From the NCBI GenBank assembly GCA_947625135.1, contig CANQNE010000006.1, forward strand, positions 1-64,000: 64,000 bases of DNA, written 5' to 3'. A program made the position numbers and the translations under genes. Below are positions 1 to 7,250 of this stretch, in pieces; the first letter of the stretch is position 1; each line of letters opens with the position of its first letter. The stretch is from an uncultured Lachnospiraceae bacterium. Its GTDB lineage: Bacteria > Bacillota > Clostridia > Lachnospirales > Lachnospiraceae. The notes under the pieces were generated by a model. The model saw only the letters and a list, made by a program, of their open reading frames with translations. It was not told the DNA's origin and did no database searches.

Positions 1-56
1 ACATCTCCTTACATTTGGTTTCGTCACCTTAATCATAAGGCAGATCTGTATGATAG

Positions 57-88
57 GGAAGGGGCTTCGGCCTCTTCCTTTTATTTTT
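57..88 (+). terminator. Intrinsic terminator of an upstream gene
   Basis: A nine-base stem (GGAAGGGGC against GCCTCTTCC, one G-U pair) closed by a TTCG tetraloop is followed by TTTTATTTTT. It would end a plus-strand transcript entering from outside the window. The rest of 1-286 holds no gene; a TATAAT at 195-200 is the only promoter-like element seen there and it lacks a clear -35 box. Confidence 0.8.
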
Positions 89-286
89 GCCAATGAAAAT
101 TATACTCTAAGGTAATACGCAACATTTATACAGAGGGTGTGGCGTAAACCTCTTTTGATGGAAAAATGGTGTGGAGGCTAAATGATGTAAGCGGTATAAT
201 ATGTTCAGGAAAATTCAATAGTTGAAGAAGTGTATCATGAACACAAGAAAGCTTGGAAATCTGACTATGGATGAAGGAGGAAATTT

Positions 287-1891
287 ATGAAAAACCTGTT
301 TTCAATCTTGCTTTGTGCCTGCCTTCTTTTGACTGTTACGGCTTGTAGCGGTGGGACAACAGATTTGGAATCTTCCGGAACAGAAAGCCCTGAAAGCGAA
401 AGCAGTCAACCTGATACAAGCAAACAGCCCGAAAGTGGGCCGGAAGAATCCGACTTAAGTTCGGAGAACGAGCCGGAACAATTGTCTGATGAAGATGAAA
501 CTGCATCTAACAGCAATATCCTTGTAGCCTACTTTTCTCTGGCTGGTGAGCAGTACGAGGTGGGCGTTATTGAAAAGGGAAACACGGAGATCGTGGCGGA
601 AATGATTGCCGATGCCACAGGTGCGGATACTTTCAAAATCGAATCCACCGAAGAATATCCCACCACCTATGACGGGCTTTTGGACATCTCCCGGAAAGAG
701 GAAGATGATCCTCCAGAGATTGCGAGTACGGTGGACAACATGGACGATTACGATACGGTTTTCCTCGGCTACCCGATTTGGTGGGGCGATATGCCAAAAA
801 TCGTTTATACCTTTCTTGAAAGCTACGACTTTACCGGCAAGAACGTCATTCCCTTTAATACCCATGAGGGCAGCGGACAGGCCGGAACCCAGAGGACGAT
901 TGCATCTGTACTTACAGGATCTACGGTCCTGAATGGTCTTGCGGTCCGCGGCTCTACGGCGCAGAACTCACGCGGCGAGGCGAGGGAAACCGTTCGGGGA
1001 TGGCTGGATGGGCTGGGCCTTGACTTCAAAGCACCTGCGGACAGTGAGGTCCAAACCGGTGTGTTTGACCTGGAGAGCGGCACTGTGCTTCTGAACAGCG
1101 GCTACACCATGCCCATTCTGGGAATTGGAACCTATACCTTATCCCAGAGCGAGGCAGAAAACTCTGTCTATTGGGCGCTGAAAGCCGGTTTCCGTCTTAT
1201 CGACACTGCCCGTATCTACGGCAACGAGGAAGGCGTCGGCCGGGGCATCAGGCGGGCCATTGACGAGGGAATTGTGACCAGGGAGGATATTTTTGTCACT
1301 ACAAAGATGTGGACAGCGGATTATAACAACGGAGAGAGCGCCATTGATGCTTCTCTTGACCGGCTGGGGCTGGACTATATCGACCTGATGATCCTGCATC
1401 ACTCTCAGCCAAGCAATGATGTACAGGCTTACAAGGCCATGGAAAAGGCTGTGGAGGAGGGAAAGCTCCGTTCCATAGGCCTGTCCAATTACTACACCCC
1501 AGAGGATTTTGACCGGCTGGTAAACGCCACGAGCATCACGCCGGCGCTCCTGCAAAATGAGACGCACCCCTATCATCAAAGCACAGATATGAAGGCGCAT
1601 CTGGCACAGTACGGCACAGTACTGGAGTCCTGGTTCCCTCTGGGCGGGAGAGGCCACACGCAGACACTGTTCAACGACGCTACGATTTCTTCGATTGCTG
1701 CCGCTCACGGCAAGTCCTCCGCCCAGGTCATTATCCGCTGGCACTTACAGGCCGGGAATATTGCCATCCCCGGTTCCAGCAATGAGGATCACATTAAGGA
1801 GGATTTTGATGTTTTTGATTTTGCACTCACCGAGGAAGAAATGCAGCAGATGACCGCCCTTGATAAAAATGAGCGGTTTGCAAGTTATTAA
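287..1891 (+). CDS. Lipoprotein with fused flavodoxin and aldo/keto reductase domains
   Basis: The 534-residue product begins with a lipoprotein signal peptide ending in the lipobox VTAC (Cys20), so it should be anchored on the outer face of the membrane. An acidic Ser/Glu-rich linker (about 21-75) leads to a flavodoxin-like FMN domain (about 79-248; AYFS start, later YPIWWG), then an aldo/keto reductase domain (about 264-534) with the family's Asp/Tyr/Lys/His motifs (LIDTARIY, TTKMW, LMILHH). AKRs normally use NADPH and flavodoxins FMN in the cytoplasm, so a lipid-anchored fusion is odd. The FMN loop carries about ten extra residues before GNTE. The AKR end is shorter than that of the separate AKR at 14255. 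ATG 287 follows GGAGG at a normal distance. Substrate unknown; domain calls are firm, the extracytoplasmic location is inferred from the signal. Confidence 0.88.
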   Translation: MKNLFSILLCACLLLTVTACSGGTTDLESSGTESPESESSQPDTSKQPESGPEESDLSSENEPEQLSDEDETASNSNILVAYFSLAGEQYEVGVIEKGNTEIVAEMIADATGADTFKIESTEEYPTTYDGLLDISRKEEDDPPEIASTVDNMDDYDTVFLGYPIWWGDMPKIVYTFLESYDFTGKNVIPFNTHEGSGQAGTQRTIASVLTGSTVLNGLAVRGSTAQNSRGEARETVRGWLDGLGLDFKAPADSEVQTGVFDLESGTVLLNSGYTMPILGIGTYTLSQSEAENSVYWALKAGFRLIDTARIYGNEEGVGRGIRRAIDEGIVTREDIFVTTKMWTADYNNGESAIDASLDRLGLDYIDLMILHHSQPSNDVQAYKAMEKAVEEGKLRSIGLSNYYTPEDFDRLVNATSITPALLQNETHPYHQSTDMKAHLAQYGTVLESWFPLGGRGHTQTLFNDATISSIAAAHGKSSAQVIIRWHLQAGNIAIPGSSNEDHIKEDFDVFDFALTEEEMQQMTALDKNERFASY

Positions 1892-1905
1892 AAACAGGAG
1901 GTTAG

Positions 1906-2003
1906 TGTGAAAAATCACACTGATGTGCTGATTTTTCACAGGGCTATTTGTGCCGGGGCGTCACAAATAGCTCTGATGGCAGACGCGAACTGGAGGTTCG
2001 CGT
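1906..2003 (+). repeat. Three consecutive perfect hairpins
   Basis: Three back-to-back inverted repeats fill the gap before the next gene: 12-base arms at 1906-1917/1929-1940 (TGTGAAAAATCA), 10-base arms at 1943-1952/1962-1971 (GCTATTTGTG) and 8-base arms at 1983-1990/1996-2003 (ACGCGAAC). None is followed by a U-run, so they do not look like ordinary terminators. They may shape a leader RNA or be a palindromic repeat element. Confidence 0.75.
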
Positions 2004-2056
2004 CGCCCCGTCGCGTAAACGCTCCGGAATGGAGGTTATTATGGCAAAAATATTGA
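1907..2056 (+). CDS. Possible 49-residue leader peptide
   Basis: A GTG codon at 1907 lies five bases after a very good AGGAGG (1896-1901) and opens a 49-residue frame that overlaps the start of the flavodoxin gene at 2041. All three hairpins lie inside it. The peptide has no motif I recognise. It may be a translated leader affecting access to the downstream ribosome site, or only part of a palindromic repeat that happens to be open. Existence as a protein is uncertain. Confidence 0.3.
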   Translation: MKNHTDVLIFHRAICAGASQIALMADANWRFASPRRVNAPEWRLLWQKY

Positions 2057-2562
2057 TCGCGTACTTTTCCCACGCGGGACAAAATTATTCTCACGGCGGG
2101 ATTAAAAATCTGAAGGTCGGTAACACCGAAGTTGTAGCAAAGAAGCTCCATGCCATGGTGGAAAGCGACCTATTTTATATTGACACGGTACAGAAATACC
2201 CCGATGATCACATGAAGAAAATTGAGATCGCCAAACAGGAATACGAGCAGAACGCCCGCCCCAGGCTGACGCAGCGGGTGGAAAATATGGATGAATATGA
2301 TACAATTATTCTTGCGTTTCCAAACTGGTGGACGACTATGCCCATGGCGGTGTTTACATTTCTTGAAAGCTACGATTTTTTTGGCAAGATCATCTGTCCG
2401 TTGATCACTCACGGCGGCAGCGGCTTTTCCAATTCTCTGCGGGATATTGCAAGACTCTGTCCCGGCGCAAAGATCACAGAAGGGCTTGCAATCAATGGCG
2501 ACAATGCCGCGACTTGCGATAAAGACCTTGAAAAATGGGTAAAGAAAATCGGTTTGAAATAA
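2041..2562 (+). CDS. Cytoplasmic flavodoxin
   Basis: This 173-residue single-domain flavodoxin has no signal peptide. It starts MAKILIAYFSHAG and has the FPNWW segment before helix 4 and a glycine-rich THGGSG segment typical of flavodoxin_4-type proteins. It should bind FMN and carry electrons or reduce quinone-like substrates. As in the lipoprotein at 287, the phosphate loop is split by an insertion of roughly ten residues before GNTE. ATG 2041 is chosen because GGAGG lies five to nine bases upstream; upstream codons in the same frame lie in the hairpin region. It is followed after 19 bases by another flavodoxin, probably in one transcript. Partner enzyme unknown. Confidence 0.88.
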   Translation: MAKILIAYFSHAGQNYSHGGIKNLKVGNTEVVAKKLHAMVESDLFYIDTVQKYPDDHMKKIEIAKQEYEQNARPRLTQRVENMDEYDTIILAFPNWWTTMPMAVFTFLESYDFFGKIICPLITHGGSGFSNSLRDIARLCPGAKITEGLAINGDNAATCDKDLEKWVKKIGLK

Positions 2563-2581
2563 TCTATCAGGAGAACAAGAC

Positions 2582-3082
2582 ATGAAAAAGATGCTGATCG
2601 TTTACTATTCATGGTCGAATGGGAACACAGAAAAAATTGCGGAGATGCTGCAAAAAGCGACCGGTGCGGATATTGTGAAAATCGAAACAGTCAAGCCCTA
2701 TGAGGGCAGTTATCAGGATGTAGTAGATCAGGGTAAAAGTGAAGCGGACAGCGGCTTTCAGCCGGAGATCAAACCATTACCGTATTCTGCCGCCGATTAT
2801 GATGTGATCGCCGTTGGAACGCCTACATGGTGGTACACCATGGCTCCTGCTGTTTTGACTTATCTGAACAGTCAGGACTGGAACGGGAAAACAATCGTCC
2901 CGTTTATGACGAACGCAGGCTGGCCGGGTCATGTAATCAAGGATATGCAAAATGCCTGCAAAGGAGCAAAATCTGTCTGTGAAATGCAGATACAGTTTGA
3001 TTCTTCCGGCGGAGATTGTATGGAAACACCAAATGCAAAAGTTGAGGAATGGATTGAAAGCGTAAGACAATTTTGCAAATAA
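2582..3082 (+). CDS. Cytoplasmic flavodoxin, short-chain type
   Basis: The 166-residue product is a compact flavodoxin with an intact FMN phosphate loop (YSWSNGNTE, residues 9-17) and the aromatic TPTWW segment near residue 82 that stacks on the flavin. Unlike its neighbour it has no loop insertion. It is cytoplasmic by lack of a signal. AGGAGAACAAGAC before ATG 2582 gives a reasonable ribosome site. It sits between another flavodoxin and a MATE exporter, with short gaps, so these are likely cotranscribed. The electron donor and acceptor cannot be read from the sequence. Confidence 0.88.
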   Translation: MKKMLIVYYSWSNGNTEKIAEMLQKATGADIVKIETVKPYEGSYQDVVDQGKSEADSGFQPEIKPLPYSAADYDVIAVGTPTWWYTMAPAVLTYLNSQDWNGKTIVPFMTNAGWPGHVIKDMQNACKGAKSVCEMQIQFDSSGGDCMETPNAKVEEWIESVRQFCK

Positions 3083-3096
3083 AACAGGTATGAAGT

Positions 3097-4509
3097 ATGG
3101 AAAAAGAAACGGAGTTGGAAACAGTGGACAGCACAAAGACGCGGGAGATGCGGATATTTGAGGAACTTCCCGTGCCGAAAGCAGTCATGTCTATGGTGCT
3201 GCCGACGATTATCAGTCAGATTATTTTTGTGATTTATAATCTGGCTGATACATGGTATGTAGGACTGACGGAAAATGCCAATGCGGTGGCGGCAATTTCG
3301 CTGTGTCTGCCCGTATATACACTGATGACGGGGATCAGTAATCTGTTTGGCATTGGTGGCGACAGCGTAATCGCAAGAGCGCTTGGGACGGGCAGAAAAG
3401 GAAAGGCAAGGCAGGTATTTGCTGTCTCTGTCTGGAGTGCGCTGCTTACTGCAGTAATTTATGCCTGCATCATGTTCTTTGCAGGCAGGAATATCCTGCT
3501 GCTCATTGGCGGAGATCCCGGAGACATTGATTATGCGGTTTCCTATATTTTTTGGACGATCGTGATCGGCGGAGTGCCGACGATTTTGACCGCCACGCTC
3601 GGACATCTGGTGCGTGCGGCGGGATATTCCCGGCAGGCGAGTTTCGGCATGATTCTGGGAGCCGTACTCAATATGATATTTGATCCGCTGTTTATGTTTG
3701 TGCTATTGCCGAAAGGAAATGAAGTGACCGGCGCTGCTATGGCGACGGCTCTTTCTAATTTTTTTGCAATGCTTTATTTTGGGGGATTTATCCTGAAGAA
3801 TCGGGCAAGCGGTCTTTATGCCTTAAACCCGTTTACCGACCAAGCAGTCGGCAGAAATTTTGCTGAGATGATCAGATGCGGACTTCCGGGTTTCTGCATG
3901 ATCGCTCTGGCGATGCTTTCTAATTGTTTCCTTAACTCTATGCTTTCCACGCTTGGAAATGAAGCGGTTGCGGGCGTCGGTATTGTCCGGAAGATCGATC
4001 AGCTTGCTTATGCGGTCAATCAGGGCGTAACGCAGGGAATGCTGCCGCTTGTGGCCTACTGCTATGCTTCCGGCAGAAAAAAACGGATGTGGCGCACGGT
4101 CGGATTCTCAGCAGTTTGTTCAGAAGGATTTTCTGTTTTATGTACTGTCATATCATTGATCTTTGCGCCTGAGCTTGTGAGAATATTCATCCGGGATACC
4201 GCTACGGTACAGTATGGAACAGAACTTTTGCGGATCATCTGCCTTGCTGTCCCGATCTATACGCTTACTTTTGTCATTATCGCGGTATTTCAGGCGATGG
4301 GAAGAGGACTTCAGCCGTTTTTGCTTTCCGTCCTGCACAAAGGCTCGTTGGATATCCTGATGATGCTGTTGATCAAAAGACATTTTGATACGATGAAAAT
4401 CGTATGGGCAACGCCGATTTCGGAAATCGTGGCGCTGATTACGGCACTGGCGCTCATTGGGATTACGATCAAGAAAGTCAATCGGCAGACAGGAGGAAAG
4501 ATTGGATGA
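3097..4509 (+). CDS. MATE family multidrug/cation antiporter
   Basis: A 470-residue membrane protein with about twelve hydrophobic segments arranged as two MatE halves, as in the NorM/DinF superfamily; members export cationic or organic compounds using Na+ or H+ gradients. The N-terminal stretch up to about residue 25 is charged and cytoplasmic, followed by a helix that begins near PKAVMSMVLPT. Length fits the family. It starts 14 bases after the flavodoxin gene and its stop overlaps the ATG of the next frame (ATGA), which points to one operon. The substrate is unknown; a role in exporting a redox-active compound is only a guess from context. Confidence 0.9.
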   Translation: MEKETELETVDSTKTREMRIFEELPVPKAVMSMVLPTIISQIIFVIYNLADTWYVGLTENANAVAAISLCLPVYTLMTGISNLFGIGGDSVIARALGTGRKGKARQVFAVSVWSALLTAVIYACIMFFAGRNILLLIGGDPGDIDYAVSYIFWTIVIGGVPTILTATLGHLVRAAGYSRQASFGMILGAVLNMIFDPLFMFVLLPKGNEVTGAAMATALSNFFAMLYFGGFILKNRASGLYALNPFTDQAVGRNFAEMIRCGLPGFCMIALAMLSNCFLNSMLSTLGNEAVAGVGIVRKIDQLAYAVNQGVTQGMLPLVAYCYASGRKKRMWRTVGFSAVCSEGFSVLCTVISLIFAPELVRIFIRDTATVQYGTELLRIICLAVPIYTLTFVIIAVFQAMGRGLQPFLLSVLHKGSLDILMMLLIKRHFDTMKIVWATPISEIVALITALALIGITIKKVNRQTGGKIG

Positions 4510-4652
4510 AATATATAAAAATAGGTATAGATACGGCTATGCTTATTTTCCTGCCCCTGCTCATGGCGTATTCTCTCAGCCTGTATGGGCTTTGTCTTTA
4601 CAAAAGGGCTGAAAATGCTGAAACGACCGAAAAGAGGAATTTCAAAAGATGA
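4506..4652 (+). pseudogene. DUF4405 membrane protein remnant
   Basis: This 48-codon frame begins at an ATG overlapping the MATE stop. Its first 25 residues (KIGIDTAMLIFLPLLMAYSLS) resemble the first transmembrane helix of the DUF4405 protein at 5934 (the segment MIDLAMIVLLPLLMTEV), then the match ends and a charged tail follows. The heme-binding-like helices of the family are missing. It is best read as the head of a DUF4405 gene whose remainder has been lost. Confidence 0.6.
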
Positions 4653-4966
4653 ATAGGAATTTGAATAAAAACAATTCTGCTCTGGGAGTAAAAAGAGCCT
4701 GCACAAACTGCGGAAAATGCAAAGCGGCGTGTCCTGCGGGCATCGACATTCCCGAAGTCATCAGGACATACGGACGGTATGAGAAAAATGGCCGGTCTGC
4801 AAAAGAAACGCTGCCCGGATCTGCCGGGCCGGAGGATTGCATTGAGTGCGGGGCATGTACCTCCTGCTGTCCGGAAAAAATTGCGGTAAAGGATCTCATG
4901 CGGGAACTTGCCATGCAGCAGTGCCAGCATAGGAGCCACCAAGCCTATGTGAACGCATTGAGATAG
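4649..4966 (+). pseudogene. Ferredoxin-type tail of an aldo/keto reductase
   Basis: The 105-residue frame carries two [4Fe-4S] motifs of the form C-x2-C-x2-C-x3-C-P (CTNCGKCKAACP about residue 18 and CIECGACTSCCP about residue 66). The spacing and the segments around them (GIDIPEVIRTY, GPEDCIECGAC, VKDLMREL) match the C-terminal iron-sulfur extension of one subfamily of aldo/keto reductases, whose TIM-barrel portion is absent here. Its ATG overlaps the stop of the DUF4405 remnant, which may allow translation as a small ferredoxin, so function is not excluded. Confidence 0.6.
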
Positions 4967-5017
4967 AGGATGAGGTAATCATTATATTATATGGTACTTG
5001 CCTGCAGACCTTTATAA

Positions 5018-5167
5018 ATGGTCGATACAAAAAATTTGAATGAAAAAGGCAAAGTCGATTATGAGACCCTGAAACCGGTGCTGTTCGAGTTCCCTACCTA
5101 TCAATACCTGAAAACCGGAGAAGTAATTGGGAAATGCCTGTCTTTCAAAAAGGCGCCGGAAAAATAA
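5018..5167 (+). pseudogene. Flavin reductase C-terminal fragment
   Basis: An open stretch of 49 codons contains DYETLKPVLFEFPTYQYL followed by TGEVIGKCL, which I recognise as the end of flavoredoxin-like flavin reductases (FMN-binding split barrel). The rest of the domain, including the flavin site, is absent, and no good ribosome site precedes ATG 5018. A complete but different flavin reductase is at 13489. Confidence 0.5.
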
Positions 5168-5180
5168 GGAGGGCTTCATA

Positions 5181-5273
5181 ATGAATAAAGAAATGGCGAA
5201 ATACTTTGAAAGAAAAGATGATGTTCCGCTTTTGGGAAAAGGTTATGGAATAAGAAAGGGGTGCAGCAAATGA
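5181..5273 (+). CDS. Small ORF of unknown function
   Basis: A 30-residue frame begins at ATG 5181 after AAGGAGGG (5167-5173) and overlaps the next start codon (ATGA at 5270-5273). The good ribosome site and translational overlap suggest it could be expressed or is the damaged head of an older gene. I do not recognise the peptide. Confidence 0.3.
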   Translation: MNKEMAKYFERKDDVPLLGKGYGIRKGCSK

Positions 5274-5803
5274 AGATTGTGATCATCAAGGGCAGTCCAC
5301 ACAAAAAGGGCTCCTCAAATATGCTGGCGGAACAATTCGCAAAGGGCGCACAGGAGGCCGGACATACCGTCATAGAGATGGATGCGGCACATAGGAACAT
5401 CCACCCCTGACTAGGTTGTGAGCATTGCGGCATGAATGGGCCGTGCGCGTGGGAAGACGATATGGATGAGATCAGGGACGCCCTGCTCTCTGCGGATATG
5501 GCGGTTTTCGTTACGCCGGTCTACTACTTCGGAATGTCAGCGCAGCTTAAAATGGTGATCGACCGATTTTACAGCTACACCATGAAGCTCTCCGGCAAGC
5601 ATATAAAAACGGCGCTGATCGCCGCTGCGTGGGATTCCAATGCAGACGTCATGCCCTATCTTGTGGAGCATTACAAGAAGCTGTGCCGGTACATGAATTT
5701 CACCGATTGTGGACAGATTTTAGGAACCGGCTGCGGAACGCCCTCTATGACGAAAAACAGTCAGCACATGAAAGAAGCCTACTGGCTCGGACGATCTCTA
5801 TAA
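5270..5803 (+). pseudogene. NADPH-dependent FMN reductase family gene with in-frame TGA
   Basis: The frame of 177 codons encodes a complete flavodoxin-fold FMN reductase: a start with the FMN loop (KGSPHKKGSS), the cysteine motif, then the segment VTPVYYFGMSA and a normal C-terminus. It is broken only by TGA at 5408-5410 (codon 47), which falls on the first cysteine of the usual HPCxGCxxCGxxGPC motif; here it reads HP-stop-LGCEHCGMNGPC. Translation is clean on both sides, so this is either a single-base nonsense mutation in a decaying region or a selenocysteine codon. A weak CGGC/GCCG stem lies about 19 bases after the TGA. Nonsense mutation is the default reading. Confidence 0.7.
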
Positions 5804-5820
5804 AAAGAGAGTGAAAGAAT

Positions 5821-5936
5821 TTGAGAAAAGTATTTGCAGCATATTTCAGCGCCAACAAAACGACGGCGCCGGGAGAAAACGGCTTCAACGAATGGTTGGG
5901 GGTTGTAAATAAAAAGCAATATGGAGGTTTAATGTG
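5821..5936 (+). pseudogene. Flavodoxin N-terminal fragment
   Basis: Starting at TTG 5821, the first residues (RKVFAAYFSANKTTA) match the first strand and phosphate loop of the flavodoxins in this window; the similarity ends at once and the frame closes at the TGA overlapping the next gene's GTG. The matching C-terminal half may be the fragment at 6728-6943, with the DUF4405 gene lying between. Confidence 0.45.
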
Positions 5937-6611
5937 AAAAATCACACAAAACAACCTATAAAAAGAATGATTGACCTTGCCATGATCGTTCTTCTGCCGC
6001 TTTTGATGACGGAAGTATTGATCGGGCAGGAAATCCATGAATGGCTTGGCACCGTTATGATGGTGCTGTTTATTGCACACCATATACTAAATCTGGGCTG
6101 GTGGAAAGGTTTATTCAAAGGAAAGTACACCCCGTCCCGCGCCTTTGGCACGGCGCTTGATCTGCTGCTCCTGCTGGATATGGCGGCACTTCTCGTCAGC
6201 GGGATCATGATGTCTAGTTTTGTTTTCCGTTTTCTGCACATTAGCGGCGGCATGATGATTGCAAGGCAGCTGCATTTATTCGCCTCCTATTGGGGACTGA
6301 TCCTCATGTCGGCCCACCTTGGGATGCACATGGAGCAGTTCTTCTCACTTTTTCGGAAGCTGTTTTGCCTGCCCGAAAAAAGTGCCGTAAGAACGTGCGT
6401 CCTGCGGATTGCTGCCATCGTCCTGTCTGTGTACGGACTCTACGCATTTATCGTGCAGCACATAACGGATTATCTGTTCCTGCAAACGCATTTCGTGCTG
6501 TTCGACGAGACAAAAGCAGCAGTCGCCTATTTTGCTGAGATCGTCGCAATGATGGGTCTGTTCGCGACAGCAGCGCATTATAGCAACAAGCTGCTTCGCA
6601 AGATTGGATAG
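5934..6611 (+). CDS. DUF4405 membrane protein, apparently shortened by TAG
   Basis: A 225-residue protein with about six transmembrane helices. The HEWLG motif and histidines in helices (IAHHILN, LHLF, SAHLGMHMEQF) fit DUF4405, a family of cytochrome b-like membrane proteins thought to be in redox chains. GTG 5934 is supported by GGAGG at 5923-5927. The frame ends in TAG at 6609-6611, but reading on in the same frame gives 35 further codons (6612-6719) holding a basic stretch and a strongly hydrophobic helix ending GLNLPS. This suggests a full-length protein of about 261 residues lost its last helix to a nonsense mutation. It may still be partly functional. Confidence 0.65.
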   Translation: MKNHTKQPIKRMIDLAMIVLLPLLMTEVLIGQEIHEWLGTVMMVLFIAHHILNLGWWKGLFKGKYTPSRAFGTALDLLLLLDMAALLVSGIMMSSFVFRFLHISGGMMIARQLHLFASYWGLILMSAHLGMHMEQFFSLFRKLFCLPEKSAVRTCVLRIAAIVLSVYGLYAFIVQHITDYLFLQTHFVLFDETKAAVAYFAEIVAMMGLFATAAHYSNKLLRKIG

Positions 6612-6719
6612 AAAAGAGAAAAGGAACGGGCAAACGGACGAATCCTGAAAGCCGCGGCTTTCCTCATCCCGGCGCTTGTCTGTGTTCTTGTAGTGGTGGG
6701 CCTGAACCTGCCATCGTAA
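6612..6719 (+). pseudogene. In-frame C-terminal tail of the DUF4405 gene
   Basis: The 35 codons directly after the TAG stop of the DUF4405 gene, in the same frame, encode a lysine/arginine-rich segment and then a hydrophobic helix (AAAFLIPALVCVLVVVGL) before TAA. A membrane helix in exact frame behind a stop is unlikely by chance. Confidence 0.5.
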
Positions 6720-6742
6720 AGTGTTCCGTGGCAGGTTCAGGC
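6700..6742. repeat. Perfect 14-base inverted repeat
   Basis: GCCTGAACCTGCCA at 6700-6713 is exactly complementary to 6729-6742 with a 15-base loop. The left arm is inside the DUF4405 tail and the right arm abuts the flavodoxin tail fragment. No U-run follows, so it may mark a rearrangement junction rather than a terminator. Confidence 0.7.
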
Positions 6743-6943
6743 TCAGCACGATCAGAACATTCAGGCAAAACGATCATTCCCTTCTGCTCTCACGGAGGCG
6801 GACGCTTTGGGCAGAGCCTGACGGCGATCACAAAGCTGGCCCCTGATGCAGTCATGGGCGAACCGCTGTCTGTTCACTACTCAGGCGGCAGCAGCCTGCC
6901 GGAGGATATCGCCGCATGGCTGGAAACCAACCATATACAGTAA
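6728..6943 (+). pseudogene. Flavodoxin C-terminal fragment
   Basis: From about 6755 the frame reads GKTIIPFCSHGGGRFGQSL, followed by a segment ending in a short helix, the ordinary last 60 residues of a flavodoxin. The FMN loop and first half are absent. The apparent start falls inside the inverted repeat and has no ribosome site. Confidence 0.6.
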
Positions 6944-7029
6944 AATATTTCCGATGAAAAAGGGTTTACCGGCGCAGACAAAGAATTTCTGCGGGAATAA
7001 CAAATAAGCAGTACGGGAGGATAACGGAT

Positions 7030-7245
7030 ATGGAAATAGATTTCCACACATACCCAATTCCCGAAGCATTCCGGCAGGCGCTTTCGGATATGAACATTGA
7101 TCCCATAAAAGACGATGGTTTTCCTCTGCCTGAATGGACAGCGGATGCGCACCTGGACTTTATGGAACAGGGAAACGGCAATTACAAGACTCTGCTTCCC
7201 GCCATATATGAAGGGAACGGAAGAAATCTTCTTGGAATGGAGTGA
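7030..7245 (+). pseudogene. Amidohydrolase N-terminal fragment
   Basis: The 71-residue frame starts with MEIDFHTYPIPEAF and continues with a DGFPLPEW segment, as in ACMSD-type amidohydrolases of about 330 residues whose first metal ligands lie in a DxHxH motif (here DFHTY, so the second histidine is already changed). It stops after the first tenth of the fold and runs straight into the DUF362 lipoprotein. GGAGG (7016-7020) lies before ATG 7030, so the stub may still be translated and feed the next gene. Confidence 0.55.
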
Positions 7246-7250
7246 AAAAT

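Noticed and set aside
195-200. TATAAT as promoter of the fusion lipoprotein
   Set aside because: No acceptable -35 at 16-18 bases and no copy of the LysR-type site; left unassigned.
1139-1744. Long open frame on the minus strand inside the flavodoxin-AKR gene
   Set aside because: It is a shadow of the well-supported plus-strand AKR domain, has no ribosome site and no recognisable protein features.
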